Shown here piece by piece: positions 26,974-36,185 of a stretch of 64,000 nt of DNA (the stretch's first letter is position 1; each line of letters starts with the position of its first letter). The translations under genes were made by a program, and so were the position numbers. Location of the stretch: the NCBI GenBank assembly GCA_016787045.1, contig JAEUVA010000034.1, positions 62,001 through 126,000 on the forward strand, given 5' to 3'. The notes under the pieces are model-generated. The model ran no database searches and was not told the DNA's origin. It saw only the letters and a list, made by a program, of their open reading frames with translations. This DNA comes from Chitinophagales bacterium. GTDB lineage: Bacteria > Bacteroidota > Bacteroidia > Chitinophagales > LD1.

Positions 26974-27993
26974 TTACTTTTTGTGGAGTTGCTGCTCCCA
27001 GACCCAAGCCGTGCGCATCATATCATCTAGCGAATATTGCGCTCGCCAGTTTAGTTTTTGCTGTGCCAGTTGATTATTGGCATAGATGGCTACCACATCG
27101 CCTTCCCTTCTGGCGCCTAATGTGTAGTTGAGTTTTTGACCACTCACTCGCTCAAAAGATTGTATGGCCTCCAACACACTTACACCATTTCCGGTACCCA
27201 GGTTAAAGGTTTCTACTTTTATAGTAGAAGCACCCGATTGCAGATACTGTATCGCCTTGGTGTGCGCATCGGCAATATCCATCACATGTACATAGTCGCG
27301 AATGCAAGAGCCATCGCGGGTGGGGTAATCTGTACCAAAAACCGTAAACTTTTCAAACTTACCAATAGCAGTGCCGGTAATGCGAGGTACAATAGCGGTT
27401 ATCTGATCGGTATTTTCTTCACCCAAAAAACCACTGGTGTGTGCGCCAACCGGGTTAAAGTATCTTAGCAAAATAAACTTTGTGTCAGTTACTGTTGCGT
27501 TGGTCAGTATAATTTCTTCGCCCATTTGCTTGGTGTGCGCGTATGGCGACTCCGCTTTACCAAACGAGGTGCTTTCTGTTACCGGCAAATCGGTGGTATT
27601 GCCATACACTGAGCACGATGATGAAAACACAAATTGCTCCACTCCAAATTCATTACTTAACTCCAAAAGATTGAGCAGTGAAATAAGGTTGTTTTTATAA
27701 TAAACCAGCGGGCGTTTCACGCTATCGGGCACCGATTTTAATGCCGCAAAATGGATAATACCACTTATGCTTTTCTCTTGTTCAAAAACTTTTGCAGTGG
27801 CGGCTTTATCGCATAAATCTACATTATAGTGAACAACGGGTTTGCCGGTTATCTTTTCAATACGAGCTAAAGATTCGGGTGTTGAGTTCAGAAAATTATC
27901 TATACACACTACCTCAAACCCATGCTGCATTAGATCAACAATGGTATGCGAGCCAATGTACCCTGCGCCACCGGTTACTAATACTTTTGCCAT
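26974..27993 (-). CDS. galE: UDP-glucose 4-epimerase
   Basis: A 339-residue short-chain-dehydrogenase-type epimerase, interconverting UDP-glucose and UDP-galactose with bound NAD+. The Rossmann glycine motif is GGAGYIGSH (7-15), the catalytic Ser is in SSSCSVYG, and the Tyr-Lys pair in YAHTK. C-terminal GDVVAIYANNQLAQQKLNW is GalE-typical. It is the last gene of a three-gene operon after the RfbA-like transferase and another epimerase; gaps are 11 and 2 bases. The operon likely feeds surface glycan synthesis. Confidence 0.93.
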   Translation of the reverse strand: MAKVLVTGGAGYIGSHTIVDLMQHGFEVVCIDNFLNSTPESLARIEKITGKPVVHYNVDLCDKAATAKVFEQEKSISGIIHFAALKSVPDSVKRPLVYYKNNLISLLNLLELSNEFGVEQFVFSSSCSVYGNTTDLPVTESTSFGKAESPYAHTKQMGEEIILTNATVTDTKFILLRYFNPVGAHTSGFLGEENTDQITAIVPRITGTAIGKFEKFTVFGTDYPTRDGSCIRDYVHVMDIADAHTKAIQYLQSGASTIKVETFNLGTGNGVSVLEAIQSFERVSGQKLNYTLGARREGDVVAIYANNQLAQQKLNWRAQYSLDDMMRTAWVWEQQLHKK

Positions 27994-27995
27994 GC

Positions 27996-28949
27996 TTAGA
28001 AATTATACTGCCCGCTCTCAATCGTTTTCCGAATACCTTCTTCCAAAGCTGTCATGGGGCGTCCTAAGAGTTTTTTCATTTTGGCGATATCGGGCTTTCT
28101 GCGGGTCATATCACCTTCTTTGAGTGGAGGTAAGTGTACAATTTCTGACTTAGAGTTGGTGATGCCGATGATAATTTTAGCTAAGTCTAATACAGATATT
28201 TCGTAATCGCTCCCGATGTTTACCGTATCATTGACATGCAAATCTTCATACATGCATCGTGCACAGGCATCTACATTATCATCGCGGTAGCAAAAGGTGC
28301 GGGTTTGTGAACCATCGCCATAGACAGTAATGGGTTTATGATCTAATGCAGTTTTGATAAAGCGCGTCATCACAAAATCGCTGCTTTGCTTAGGCCCGTA
28401 TGTATTGAAAAAACGGAATATGGTGTAGTCTAAATCATACTCCTGTTTGTAGCTTTTTAAAAACGCTTCGCCCACATTTTTTACTACTGCATAAGGTAAG
28501 CGAGAATTTAGCGGGGTGGTCATTTCGTTTTGCGGATGCTCAAACGGCTCTCCATAAACCTCTGACGAAGAAGAGAAGAAGATTCTTTTTACTCCGGTGT
28601 TTTTGCAGAGGTCTAAAATGTATTTAAACCCGTTTATATCATTGAGTACGGCTACGGGGTTTTCTAGGGTACGCATAACTCCTACTACTGCTGCGTAGTG
28701 AAAAACAAAATCTAATTGATAAGAAGTAAGTATAGCGGCAATGTCTCTATACGAGTTTACATCGCATTTAATAAACCTCCAGTTGTTGTATTGATTTTTT
28801 TCCGGTAATCTTTTAATGTTTCCGGTGGAGAGATTATCTACAATCAACACAAAGTTATCGGGGTTTTCTATCAGCTTGTCCACCATAGTGCTGCCCACAA
28901 AACCTGCGCCACCGGTTACCAGAATTCTGGTCTTAAATCCTTTCTCCAT
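27996..28949 (-). CDS. NAD-dependent sugar-nucleotide epimerase/dehydratase
   Basis: A 317-residue extended SDR enzyme: GGAGFVGSTMVDKL cofactor loop (residues 13-26), catalytic Ser/Thr region in FFSSSSEVYGEPFEHP, Tyr-Lys in YAVVKNVGEAF, and substrate-end GDGSQTRTFCYRDDNVDA, a block common to UDP-glucuronate decarboxylase and dTDP-glucose dehydratase type enzymes. The C-terminal half (GDMTRRKPDIAKMKKLLG) suits the UDP-xylose synthase/UDP-GlcNAc epimerase group. The exact product cannot be fixed, but the setting between rfbA and galE points to surface glycans. Confidence 0.85.
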   Translation of the reverse strand: MEKGFKTRILVTGGAGFVGSTMVDKLIENPDNFVLIVDNLSTGNIKRLPEKNQYNNWRFIKCDVNSYRDIAAILTSYQLDFVFHYAAVVGVMRTLENPVAVLNDINGFKYILDLCKNTGVKRIFFSSSSEVYGEPFEHPQNEMTTPLNSRLPYAVVKNVGEAFLKSYKQEYDLDYTIFRFFNTYGPKQSSDFVMTRFIKTALDHKPITVYGDGSQTRTFCYRDDNVDACARCMYEDLHVNDTVNIGSDYEISVLDLAKIIIGITNSKSEIVHLPPLKEGDMTRRKPDIAKMKKLLGRPMTALEEGIRKTIESGQYNF

Positions 28950-28960
28950 ATATTAGTTTT

Positions 28961-29821
28961 TTATGAAATTAATTCCAGCAAATATTTTCCGTAGCCGCTT
29001 TTGAGCAGTGGCTCTGCTAACTGATGCAATTGTTGATTAGAAATAAATCCTTGCCGCCATGCTTCTTCTTCTATGCAACCTACTTTTAGGCCTTGCCGTT
29101 GCTCAATAACTTGTACAAACTGCGAGGCCTGCATCAGCGAATCAAACGTACCGGTATCTAACCAAGCTGTGCCGCGGTCTAAGATGCCTACATGCAAATT
29201 ACCTTGCTCTAAATACACTTTGTTTACATCGGTAATTTCGTACTCGCCTCTTGGGCTTGGCTTAAGTGCTTTAGCAATTTCTATTACTTGATTATCGTAA
29301 AAATATAATCCGGGCACAGCGTAATTGCTTTTGGGTTGCTTGGGCTTTTCTTCAATAGAAATGGCTTTGCCGCTTGGGTCAAACTCTACTACACCGTAGC
29401 GCTCGGGGTCGCTTACGTGGTAGGCAAATACCACACCACCATTTGGACTGCTGTTAGATTTAAGCAATGTATCTAAACCCGTTCCATAAAAAATATTATC
29501 GCCAAGAATTAGTGCCGCCTTATCATTTCCAATAAATTTTTCGCCTAATACAAATGCCTGCGCGAGCCCGTTTGGCACTTCTTGCACTTGGTATGAAAAC
29601 GAGCAACCGTATTTTTTTCCATCGCCCAACAAGCGCTCAAAATTGGGTAGATCGGTAGGCGTGGAAATAATCAAAATTTCATTGATACCCGCTTTCATTA
29701 ATACCGATAGCGGATAATAAATCATGGGCTTATCGTAGATAGGCATGATTTGCTTGCTGATGGCGTAGGTGATGGGGTAGAGTCGCGTACCACTTCCTCC
29801 GGCCAATATAATTCCCTTCAT
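28961..29821 (-). CDS. rfbA: Glucose-1-phosphate thymidylyltransferase
   Basis: Makes dTDP-glucose from dTTP and glucose-1-phosphate, the first step to dTDP-rhamnose and related sugars. At 286 residues the size is normal. Signature nucleotidyltransferase loop [17 protein letters not shown] (8-24), then [26 protein letters not shown], and [13 protein letters not shown]. The other dTDP-rhamnose genes (rfbB, C, D) do not follow; the operon continues with two epimerases instead. Start at the first ATG of [11 protein letters not shown]. Confidence 0.95.
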   Translation of the reverse strand: MKGIILAGGSGTRLYPITYAISKQIMPIYDKPMIYYPLSVLMKAGINEILIISTPTDLPNFERLLGDGKKYGCSFSYQVQEVPNGLAQAFVLGEKFIGNDKAALILGDNIFYGTGLDTLLKSNSSPNGGVVFAYHVSDPERYGVVEFDPSGKAISIEEKPKQPKSNYAVPGLYFYDNQVIEIAKALKPSPRGEYEITDVNKVYLEQGNLHVGILDRGTAWLDTGTFDSLMQASQFVQVIEQRQGLKVGCIEEEAWRQGFISNQQLHQLAEPLLKSGYGKYLLELIS

Positions 29822-29911
29822 AATTCTTTACTTGTTGTACGGCAAACCAACATAAAGTTTTAGCAATTGCAAATGCAGAAAACTATTCACTATCAAAAGC
29901 CAATAATGTGG

Positions 29912-30943
29912 CTATACATCAAAGCCCAATCGTTGACTCATGGCTGCAGAAAGTTTGGGCAGTTTATTTCGCTCTATCATAAAAGAGGTCAACTCGGCAA
30001 ATTCTTTAAAAATATAGTGGCTATTGAGTGCCCCTTGCAGATAATCTTTACCTGTGCTTCCGCCTGTTCCCGTACGGGTACCTATCATGCGGTGTACCAT
30101 GTTAATGTGCCGATAGCGCCAATTAGAGAGTGTATTATCTATCTCTAACAAGTTATTGATGAGTTGAAAAGGCAACTGCAGCAACGGATAATCGCGATAC
30201 ATTAAAATAAAAAGTGCTGCCCTGCGCGCGCGGGGTGATAGAACTGTTTCAGTAGTTTTTTCATTGCCCAAAAACAGCGTTTCAAACCGGTGGAGATTAT
30301 TTTTTTCGGCAGGTAGTAAACTTGCATCATAAGCCACTTGATATGCTTTCCAAAATGGATGCTCTGTGTTGCTGTTCCATCCATCGGGCCATAAATTTTG
30401 TTCGTCAAAAAATGGCATACGCTCTAACCATTCATTCACCAAATCAATCAGCGGCTTTGTTTTTTCGGTGTCTTCAATAAACTTTTTGTCCTCGGGTTTT
30501 AGTTGGCTGGTGTAATACTCCTTGCCATGGCGTTGATTCATCCGCAGCCCTAAATATGCTTCCAACACTTTAAACTGTATGCTCTGAAAACCGGATGCCG
30601 GGCGTAAGCGGTTGCGAAAATCCAAGAAATCTAGCGGAGTCATGGTTTCCAAAATGTCAATCTTTTGTACTAATACATCCAATATGGTGATAACACGGTT
30701 GAGCCGGTGGTTGACGGTAAATAAGTCGGGTGAGTTATCGCTGATGTTGGGCTTGCTCATAATTTCCATTACCGAGCCCACCTCAAATAGTATTTGTTTA
30801 AACCATAGCTCGTAACTCTGATGAATAATAATAAACAACATCTCGTCATGCGCATGGTCACCCGCCTTATCGCTTTCTAAAGTTTGTGCGTTAAGTATTT
30901 TATCCAACTGTAAATACTCGCTGTAGTACACTCCGTTGCTCAT
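29912..30943 (-). CDS. kynA: Tryptophan 2,3-dioxygenase
   Basis: Heme enzyme opening tryptophan's indole ring to give N-formylkynurenine, the first step of aerobic tryptophan breakdown. The 343-residue sequence has HAHDEMLFIIIHQSYELWF (heme-side), FRNRLRPASGFQSIQ, and the C-terminal WRYRHINMVHRMIGTRTGTG GSTG region, with the heme-ligand His in HRMIG. No other kynurenine gene is adjacent. No terminator was recognised after it; a leader region of 253 bases separates it from dnaX, read the other way. Confidence 0.96.
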   Translation of the reverse strand: MSNGVYYSEYLQLDKILNAQTLESDKAGDHAHDEMLFIIIHQSYELWFKQILFEVGSVMEIMSKPNISDNSPDLFTVNHRLNRVITILDVLVQKIDILETMTPLDFLDFRNRLRPASGFQSIQFKVLEAYLGLRMNQRHGKEYYTSQLKPEDKKFIEDTEKTKPLIDLVNEWLERMPFFDEQNLWPDGWNSNTEHPFWKAYQVAYDASLLPAEKNNLHRFETLFLGNEKTTETVLSPRARRAALFILMYRDYPLLQLPFQLINNLLEIDNTLSNWRYRHINMVHRMIGTRTGTGGSTGKDYLQGALNSHYIFKEFAELTSFMIERNKLPKLSAAMSQRLGFDV

Positions 30944-31174
30944 GGCTTTTATTTTGGGGCGAATATGAAATACATTTTTGTATGGCTGGAGATGATTTTA
31001 GTTGGGAATCCGTTCTGTAGATTTCTGTTTTAAAAATGTAGGAAGAAACATTTGTTGGCTTTAATCTCTTCCCCATACGGTCACACATCTTTGCCTAACC
31101 GATGAAATATGGGTTGGTGCTTACCTTGTGGAAACGTGAATAACTGACGGGCTAGAAGATTTATCAAGCAAAGG
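30944..31174. other. Intergenic region between kynA and dnaX
   Basis: About 230 bases with no protein gene. A weak CATCTTTG box near 31095 is followed by about 90 bases with short inverted pieces and GGTGCTTACC. It could be a small RNA or only the two leaders. Nothing firmer is visible. Confidence 0.25.
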
Positions 31175-31197
31175 GTTTTTCTATTTTCACCCCTCTA
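31175..31197 (+). promoter_or_regulatory. Promoter element of dnaX, near-copy of that of metK
   Basis: The segment matches 5492-5514 upstream of metK at 22 of 23 positions and holds TATTTTCA (31182-31189), which ends 7 bases before the dnaX ATG. No TTG lies at 19 bases (TTT is there). Confidence 0.5.
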
Positions 31198-32951
31198 TGG
31201 CCGACTACATTGTAAGTGCACGAAAGTACCGCCCCATGCGCTTTAGCGATATGCTGGGGCAAGAGCAGGTGGCTACTACATTAAAAAACGCCATCCGTAC
31301 AGGCCATTTGGCACACTCCTTTTTGTTTTGCGGACCGCGCGGAGTAGGTAAGACTACCGCAGCGCGTATTTTAGCCAAAACCATCAACTGCGAAAATATA
31401 AGTGCCGATTATGAGGCCTGTGGTTCATGCGGCTCTTGCACCTCGTTTCAGCAAAATGCTTCGTTTAATATCCATGAGTTAGATGCCGCCTCCAACAATA
31501 GCGTAGATGATATGCGGGTAATTGTGGATCAGGTGCGTTTTCCGCCACAATCCGGCAAATACAAAATTTACATTATAGATGAGGTGCACATGCTCTCTAC
31601 CAGTGCATTTAATGCATTTCTAAAAACGCTGGAAGAACCCCCTGCGCACTGTAAATTTATTTTGGCTACAACAGAAAAACACAAAATACTTCCAACCATT
31701 CTGTCTCGCTGTCAGATTTTTGATTTCCGCAGAATTGGCATAGAAACCATTGTTGGGCACCTTAAAAACATCTGCATAACCGAAGGCACCGCAGCCGAAG
31801 ATGAGGCACTGCACATTATTGCGCAAAAGGCAGATGGCGGCATGCGCGATGCGCTAAGTATGTTTGACCGGCTCAGTAATTTTGGCGATGGAAACCTGAC
31901 CTACGCATGGGTACTTGAAAACCTAAATGTGTTAGACTACGATTACTTTTTTAAAGTAACCGATGCATTGCTTGCAGAAGATGCAGCCAAAGCATTTGGG
32001 TGGTTAGATGAAATTTTGAAAAAAGGTTTTGAGGGCGATGATTTTGTGCTGGGGCTATGTGAGCATTTTCGCAACCTATTGTTTAGCAAAGACTCCGGCA
32101 CTGTAAAATTGTTGGAAGTGAGTGATTCATTGCGGCAGAAGTATGCAGCTCAAGCATCTTTAGCAACACCAGATTTTTTAGTCAATTGTTTAAAGATTGG
32201 CAACGAGGCCGATATACAATACAAGCAAAGCAAAAACAAACGGCTTACGGTAGAAATAGCGCTCATTAAAATGTGCTATGTCAATGCAGTAGTTCAGCAG
32301 TCGGGTGCTGAGTCAAAAAAAAAACTGAGTAACTCAACCAACACTCAACAACCCGTTCAGCCAAATCTGCAGAAACCCGCTATACATACAGAAAGCAGTA
32401 CTGCTACAGTTGTAAATGAACCGGCATTTAACCCGGAGAATAACGAAACACCGCCAAAGAAAGATACTACACCACCCGTGGTGGCTATTGCCAAAAGCAA
32501 AAAACTAATTACCGCCAGCACCCTTACACAACAAAGCGCTGACCCGGCAAAAGACGAGGCCAAAGAAAAGCTATACACTGGAGAGGTTTACATTCTTAAC
32601 CAAGAAAATCTACTGCTGCTCTGGAGCAACTTTGCCAGCGAACTGCCCGAAGAGAGCGTAGGAATGAAGCGGCTGTTTAACACCTTCAAACCTGCGTTAA
32701 ACGAAAAACTGGATATAGAACTAACCGTAAGCAGTGACCTGCAAAAAGCTCAATTTGATTCCTTACAAAATGCATTGGTACATTACATTGGGCAGCGTAC
32801 TGGCGCCAGTGTTTCGTTAATAATTGTTGCCAATAAGCAAGATACAGGAGGTAAAAAACCATATTCGCCTCAAGAGAAATTAGACCGCTTGATTGAATTA
32901 AACCCAAACATTAAAACATTAGTTAAGCGATTTAACTTAGAAATAGATTAA
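31197..32951 (+). CDS. dnaX: DNA polymerase III subunit gamma/tau
   Basis: The AAA+ clamp-loader subunit. A 584-residue protein with Walker A GPRGVGKTTAARI (45-57), the four-cysteine zinc module CENISADYEACGSCGSC, Walker B IYIIDEVHML (SRC-type sensor in ILSRCQIFDF), and the DnaX collar to about residue 370. A Ser/Thr/Pro-rich linker and a tau-like C-terminal domain (VYILNQENLLLLWSNFASEL) follow. No programmed frameshift slip run was seen. Start ATG is next to its promoter, and the M16 protease gene starts 24 bases after the stop, so both may share a transcript. Confidence 0.95.
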   Translation: MADYIVSARKYRPMRFSDMLGQEQVATTLKNAIRTGHLAHSFLFCGPRGVGKTTAARILAKTINCENISADYEACGSCGSCTSFQQNASFNIHELDAASNNSVDDMRVIVDQVRFPPQSGKYKIYIIDEVHMLSTSAFNAFLKTLEEPPAHCKFILATTEKHKILPTILSRCQIFDFRRIGIETIVGHLKNICITEGTAAEDEALHIIAQKADGGMRDALSMFDRLSNFGDGNLTYAWVLENLNVLDYDYFFKVTDALLAEDAAKAFGWLDEILKKGFEGDDFVLGLCEHFRNLLFSKDSGTVKLLEVSDSLRQKYAAQASLATPDFLVNCLKIGNEADIQYKQSKNKRLTVEIALIKMCYVNAVVQQSGAESKKKLSNSTNTQQPVQPNLQKPAIHTESSTATVVNEPAFNPENNETPPKKDTTPPVVAIAKSKKLITASTLTQQSADPAKDEAKEKLYTGEVYILNQENLLLLWSNFASELPEESVGMKRLFNTFKPALNEKLDIELTVSSDLQKAQFDSLQNALVHYIGQRTGASVSLIIVANKQDTGGKKPYSPQEKLDRLIELNPNIKTLVKRFNLEID

Positions 32952-32975
32952 ACAAAAATTCAACCCTTTTTTACT

Positions 32976-35900
32976 ATGAAAAAATTTCTTTTTGCAGTGG
33001 CATTAGCATTTTCAATTACAATAATGCAAGCTCAAGTGCGTGAGGGTGGCCAAACAGCACCGTCCAGCGGTTCAATAACCACACAAGACCCCAATACCCG
33101 ACCCGCAAACCCCGATGGAAGGCCAGCCCCACAACGTGGTGGCCAACAAGTACCCACGGTATTGCCCGCACAACGGCCGCTAACCCCAGAGCAAACCGAG
33201 CAAATGCAAAAACAGCGCGAAGAGCGAATGAGAAAAATACAAGAGGAGCAGGCCAAAACCCAATCAGAACCTTCCAAGCCGCAAGTATCTTTAGAAACTG
33301 TACCTAACGATCCGTTTAACACACAGATATACACTTTGCCAAACGGACTAAAAGTTTTTTTAACCGTAAACAAAGATGCACCACGCATACAAACACTTTT
33401 TGCCATTAAAGCCGGCTCTAAGTTTGACCCGGCACAAACTACCGGTTTAGCGCATTACCTGGAGCACATGATGTTTAAGGGAACACCCAACATTGGCACC
33501 AAAGATTGGGAAAAAGAAAAAGTGCTGCTTGCCCAAATCTCTGACTTGTTTGAAAAACACAAAAACGAAAAAAGTGAAGATGCCAAAAAACAGATTTACG
33601 CAGAGATTGATAAACTCAGCTACGAGGCCTCTAAATATGCCATTCCGAATGAGTATGATAAAATGACTACCTCAATTGGTGCACAGGGCACCAATGCGTT
33701 TACCAGTACAGATATGACTGTTTATGTGAATGATATTCCCTCTAATGCTTTAGACAAGTTTTTGCAATTAGAAGCTGAACGTTTCCGCCATTGTGTACTC
33801 CGTATTTTCCATACTGAGTTAGAAACTGTTTACGAAGAATTTAACCGCAACCAAGATAACGACCGCAGGTGGAGTGATGAAGCCATTGACCGTGCTTTAC
33901 TGCCTAACCACCCGTACGGCACACAAACTACTATTGGTTTAGGTGAGCATCTCAAAAATCCATCTATGGTAAACATTATGGATTACTTCAATACCTATTA
34001 CCGCCCCAACAATGCCTCCATTATTATGAGTGGTGATTTGGATCCCGAAAAAACGTACCAGCTTATTTTGAAATATTTTGGCGACTGGCAAAGCCGCAGA
34101 ATTTTACCTTTCAAAAAAGCGGACGCTCCTAAGTTATCTTCACCGGTTACTGAAAAATATGTAGGACCCATGCCCGAACATATCATGATGGGTTATCTGT
34201 TTAACGGTGCCAACAGCAAAGAAGCCATGATGGTTAAGCTGGTAGATATGATTTTAGCCAATGGTCAGGCAGGTTTGATTGATATTGATTTAGTACAGCA
34301 GCAAAAAGTATTGCGTGCGTACTCGTACGTTGACGAAAATACCGACTATGTGTTTCATAAATTTTACGCAGAACCCAAACAAGGGCAGTCTTTAAAAGAA
34401 CTATCAAAACTAATATCAGCAGAAATAGAAAAAGTAAAAAGTGGCGATTTTGGTGATTGGGTGCTGCCAGCAGTTATTCAAAACCTGAAACTGAAACGAA
34501 TGCAAGAAGCCGAGAAAAATGACTCTCGTGCCTATGCCATTATGGGCGCTTTTGTGCATGACATACCATGGTCACAGTGGGTGAATGAAATAGATGAGAT
34601 GGCAAAGGTGACCAAAAAAGATATTATAGAATTTGCGAATACTCATTACAGCAACAACTATGCGGTATGTTTCAAAGAACTGGGCGAAGCAAAAGTGCAC
34701 AAAGTGGAAAAGCCACAAATTACCGCAGTGGTAATGAACAAAGAAGATGTGTCTGATTTCAAGAAGAAGTGGGATGCTATTCCGCAACCATCCCTATCGC
34801 CAAAATTTATTGACTTCAATAAAGATATTCTGCACCAAAAAATTGGTCGTGGCACTATTCCGTTTGATTATATTAAGAACGATGTCAACAAAACATTTCA
34901 GTTGGTGTACATTTTTGACATGGGTACCGATAATATCCGTGAGTTAGGATTAGCCATCAACTTTTTAGAGTACTTGGGTACCGATAAATACACTGCCGAA
35001 GAGCTAACTTCTGAATTTTATAAGCTCGGCTTGAATTTTAGTGTAAGCCCCGGCCGCGACCGCGTAACCATTACGCTAAGCGGATTAGAGGAAAACTTAG
35101 TAGCCGGGGTAGAACTGCTGGAGCATTTGCTTGCCAACGCAAAACCTGACAAGGGTGTATATGCCGCCATGATAGACGATATATTGCAAAAGCGAGTAAA
35201 TGCGAAAAAGAATAAAGGTGCAATACTCTCCTCTGGCTTAGTGAACTATGCCAAATACGGCAAATCAAATCCGTTTAACTACGTGATGACAGAGGATGAG
35301 ATGCTTGCCATAAGCCCTGAAAAACTCACCAATTTACTTCAGTCGCTCACCACCTACAAACACAAAGTGTTTTACTATGGGCAAATAGATCCCACCTCTG
35401 TGGGTGCAGTGTTAGACAAGCTACACGCCAAAGCCCCTACCCTTAAGGATTATCCCGCAGCAAAGCAATATGCAGAGCAACCCACTACGCAAAGCAAAGT
35501 GCTTGTCTGCTATTATCCTATGAAACAAGCGGAAATTGTGCTGCTGGCTAAGGATGAAATTTTTAATAAGGAATTATACCCTTATGTTTTTATGTACAAC
35601 GAGTACTATGGTTCAGGACTTAGCAGCATTATGTTTCAGGAAATACGTGAAAAAATGGCTCTGGCTTATGCCGTTAACAGCAGATTTGAGGTTCCGGCAA
35701 AAGCTAACGAGTCACACTATATTTCTAGTTACGTAGGCACCCAATCCGACAAACTAAAAACTGCTTTGGAGGAAATGAATAAACTACTGAATAACATGCC
35801 AGAAGTACCACAGCAATTTGAAGGTGCCCGCAGCAGCTTAATCAAAACCATGGAAAGCGACTGGGTTACCCGCAGCTATATGTATTGGGCTTATGACCGT

Positions 35901-36119
35901 GCACAAAAACGCGGATTAAATGAAGATGTAAGAAAAACAGTATATGAAAAAGCAAAAACTATTGCATTTAAAGACTTGAAATCATTTTTTGATAAGCATG
36001 TAAAAGGCAAAAAATACACCTACCTGGTTATTGGCAAAAAAGAAGACTTGGATATGAAAGCTCTTCAATCTCTTGGCGCAGTACAAGAGCTAAGTTTGCA
36101 AGAGTTATTTGGCTACTAA
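32976..36119 (+). CDS. Fused two-half M16 metalloprotease
   Basis: A 1047-residue exported peptidase of the pitrilysin/insulinase family with an N-terminal signal (MKKFLFAVALAFSITIMQAQ) and a Pro/Gln-rich linker to about residue 105. The catalytic half has inverted zinc motif HYLEH (160-164) with the downstream Glu in ELETVYEEFN (281-290), so it is active. The second half, from about residue 640, keeps the M16 fold with no zinc motif (in this place LAINFLEYLGTDKY). Both halves in one chain form the usual clamshell. It probably degrades exported peptides in the periplasm. It follows dnaX by 24 bases. Confidence 0.92.
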   Translation: MKKFLFAVALAFSITIMQAQVREGGQTAPSSGSITTQDPNTRPANPDGRPAPQRGGQQVPTVLPAQRPLTPEQTEQMQKQREERMRKIQEEQAKTQSEPSKPQVSLETVPNDPFNTQIYTLPNGLKVFLTVNKDAPRIQTLFAIKAGSKFDPAQTTGLAHYLEHMMFKGTPNIGTKDWEKEKVLLAQISDLFEKHKNEKSEDAKKQIYAEIDKLSYEASKYAIPNEYDKMTTSIGAQGTNAFTSTDMTVYVNDIPSNALDKFLQLEAERFRHCVLRIFHTELETVYEEFNRNQDNDRRWSDEAIDRALLPNHPYGTQTTIGLGEHLKNPSMVNIMDYFNTYYRPNNASIIMSGDLDPEKTYQLILKYFGDWQSRRILPFKKADAPKLSSPVTEKYVGPMPEHIMMGYLFNGANSKEAMMVKLVDMILANGQAGLIDIDLVQQQKVLRAYSYVDENTDYVFHKFYAEPKQGQSLKELSKLISAEIEKVKSGDFGDWVLPAVIQNLKLKRMQEAEKNDSRAYAIMGAFVHDIPWSQWVNEIDEMAKVTKKDIIEFANTHYSNNYAVCFKELGEAKVHKVEKPQITAVVMNKEDVSDFKKKWDAIPQPSLSPKFIDFNKDILHQKIGRGTIPFDYIKNDVNKTFQLVYIFDMGTDNIRELGLAINFLEYLGTDKYTAEELTSEFYKLGLNFSVSPGRDRVTITLSGLEENLVAGVELLEHLLANAKPDKGVYAAMIDDILQKRVNAKKNKGAILSSGLVNYAKYGKSNPFNYVMTEDEMLAISPEKLTNLLQSLTTYKHKVFYYGQIDPTSVGAVLDKLHAKAPTLKDYPAAKQYAEQPTTQSKVLVCYYPMKQAEIVLLAKDEIFNKELYPYVFMYNEYYGSGLSSIMFQEIREKMALAYAVNSRFEVPAKANESHYISSYVGTQSDKLKTALEEMNKLLNNMPEVPQQFEGARSSLIKTMESDWVTRSYMYWAYDRAQKRGLNEDVRKTVYEKAKTIAFKDLKSFFDKHVKGKKYTYLVIGKKEDLDMKALQSLGAVQELSLQELFGY

Positions 36120-36138
36120 TCGGTTAAATATTTAAGGC

Positions 36139-36185
36139 GCTATAGATTTACAGAGGAGAAACTGCAAATCTATAGCTCTTTTTTT
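36139..36185. terminator. Bidirectional terminator between M16 and pyrD genes
   Basis: GCTATAGATTT and CAG (36139-36153) pair with CTG and AAATCTATAGC (36162-36176), followed by TCTTTTTTT. It serves the plus-strand gene and lies against the pyrD stop. Confidence 0.85.

Noticed and set aside
31197..32951. Programmed frameshift in dnaX
   Set aside because: Runs of A occur, but no A-AAA-AAG slip site with following hairpin and nearby alternative stop was convincing.
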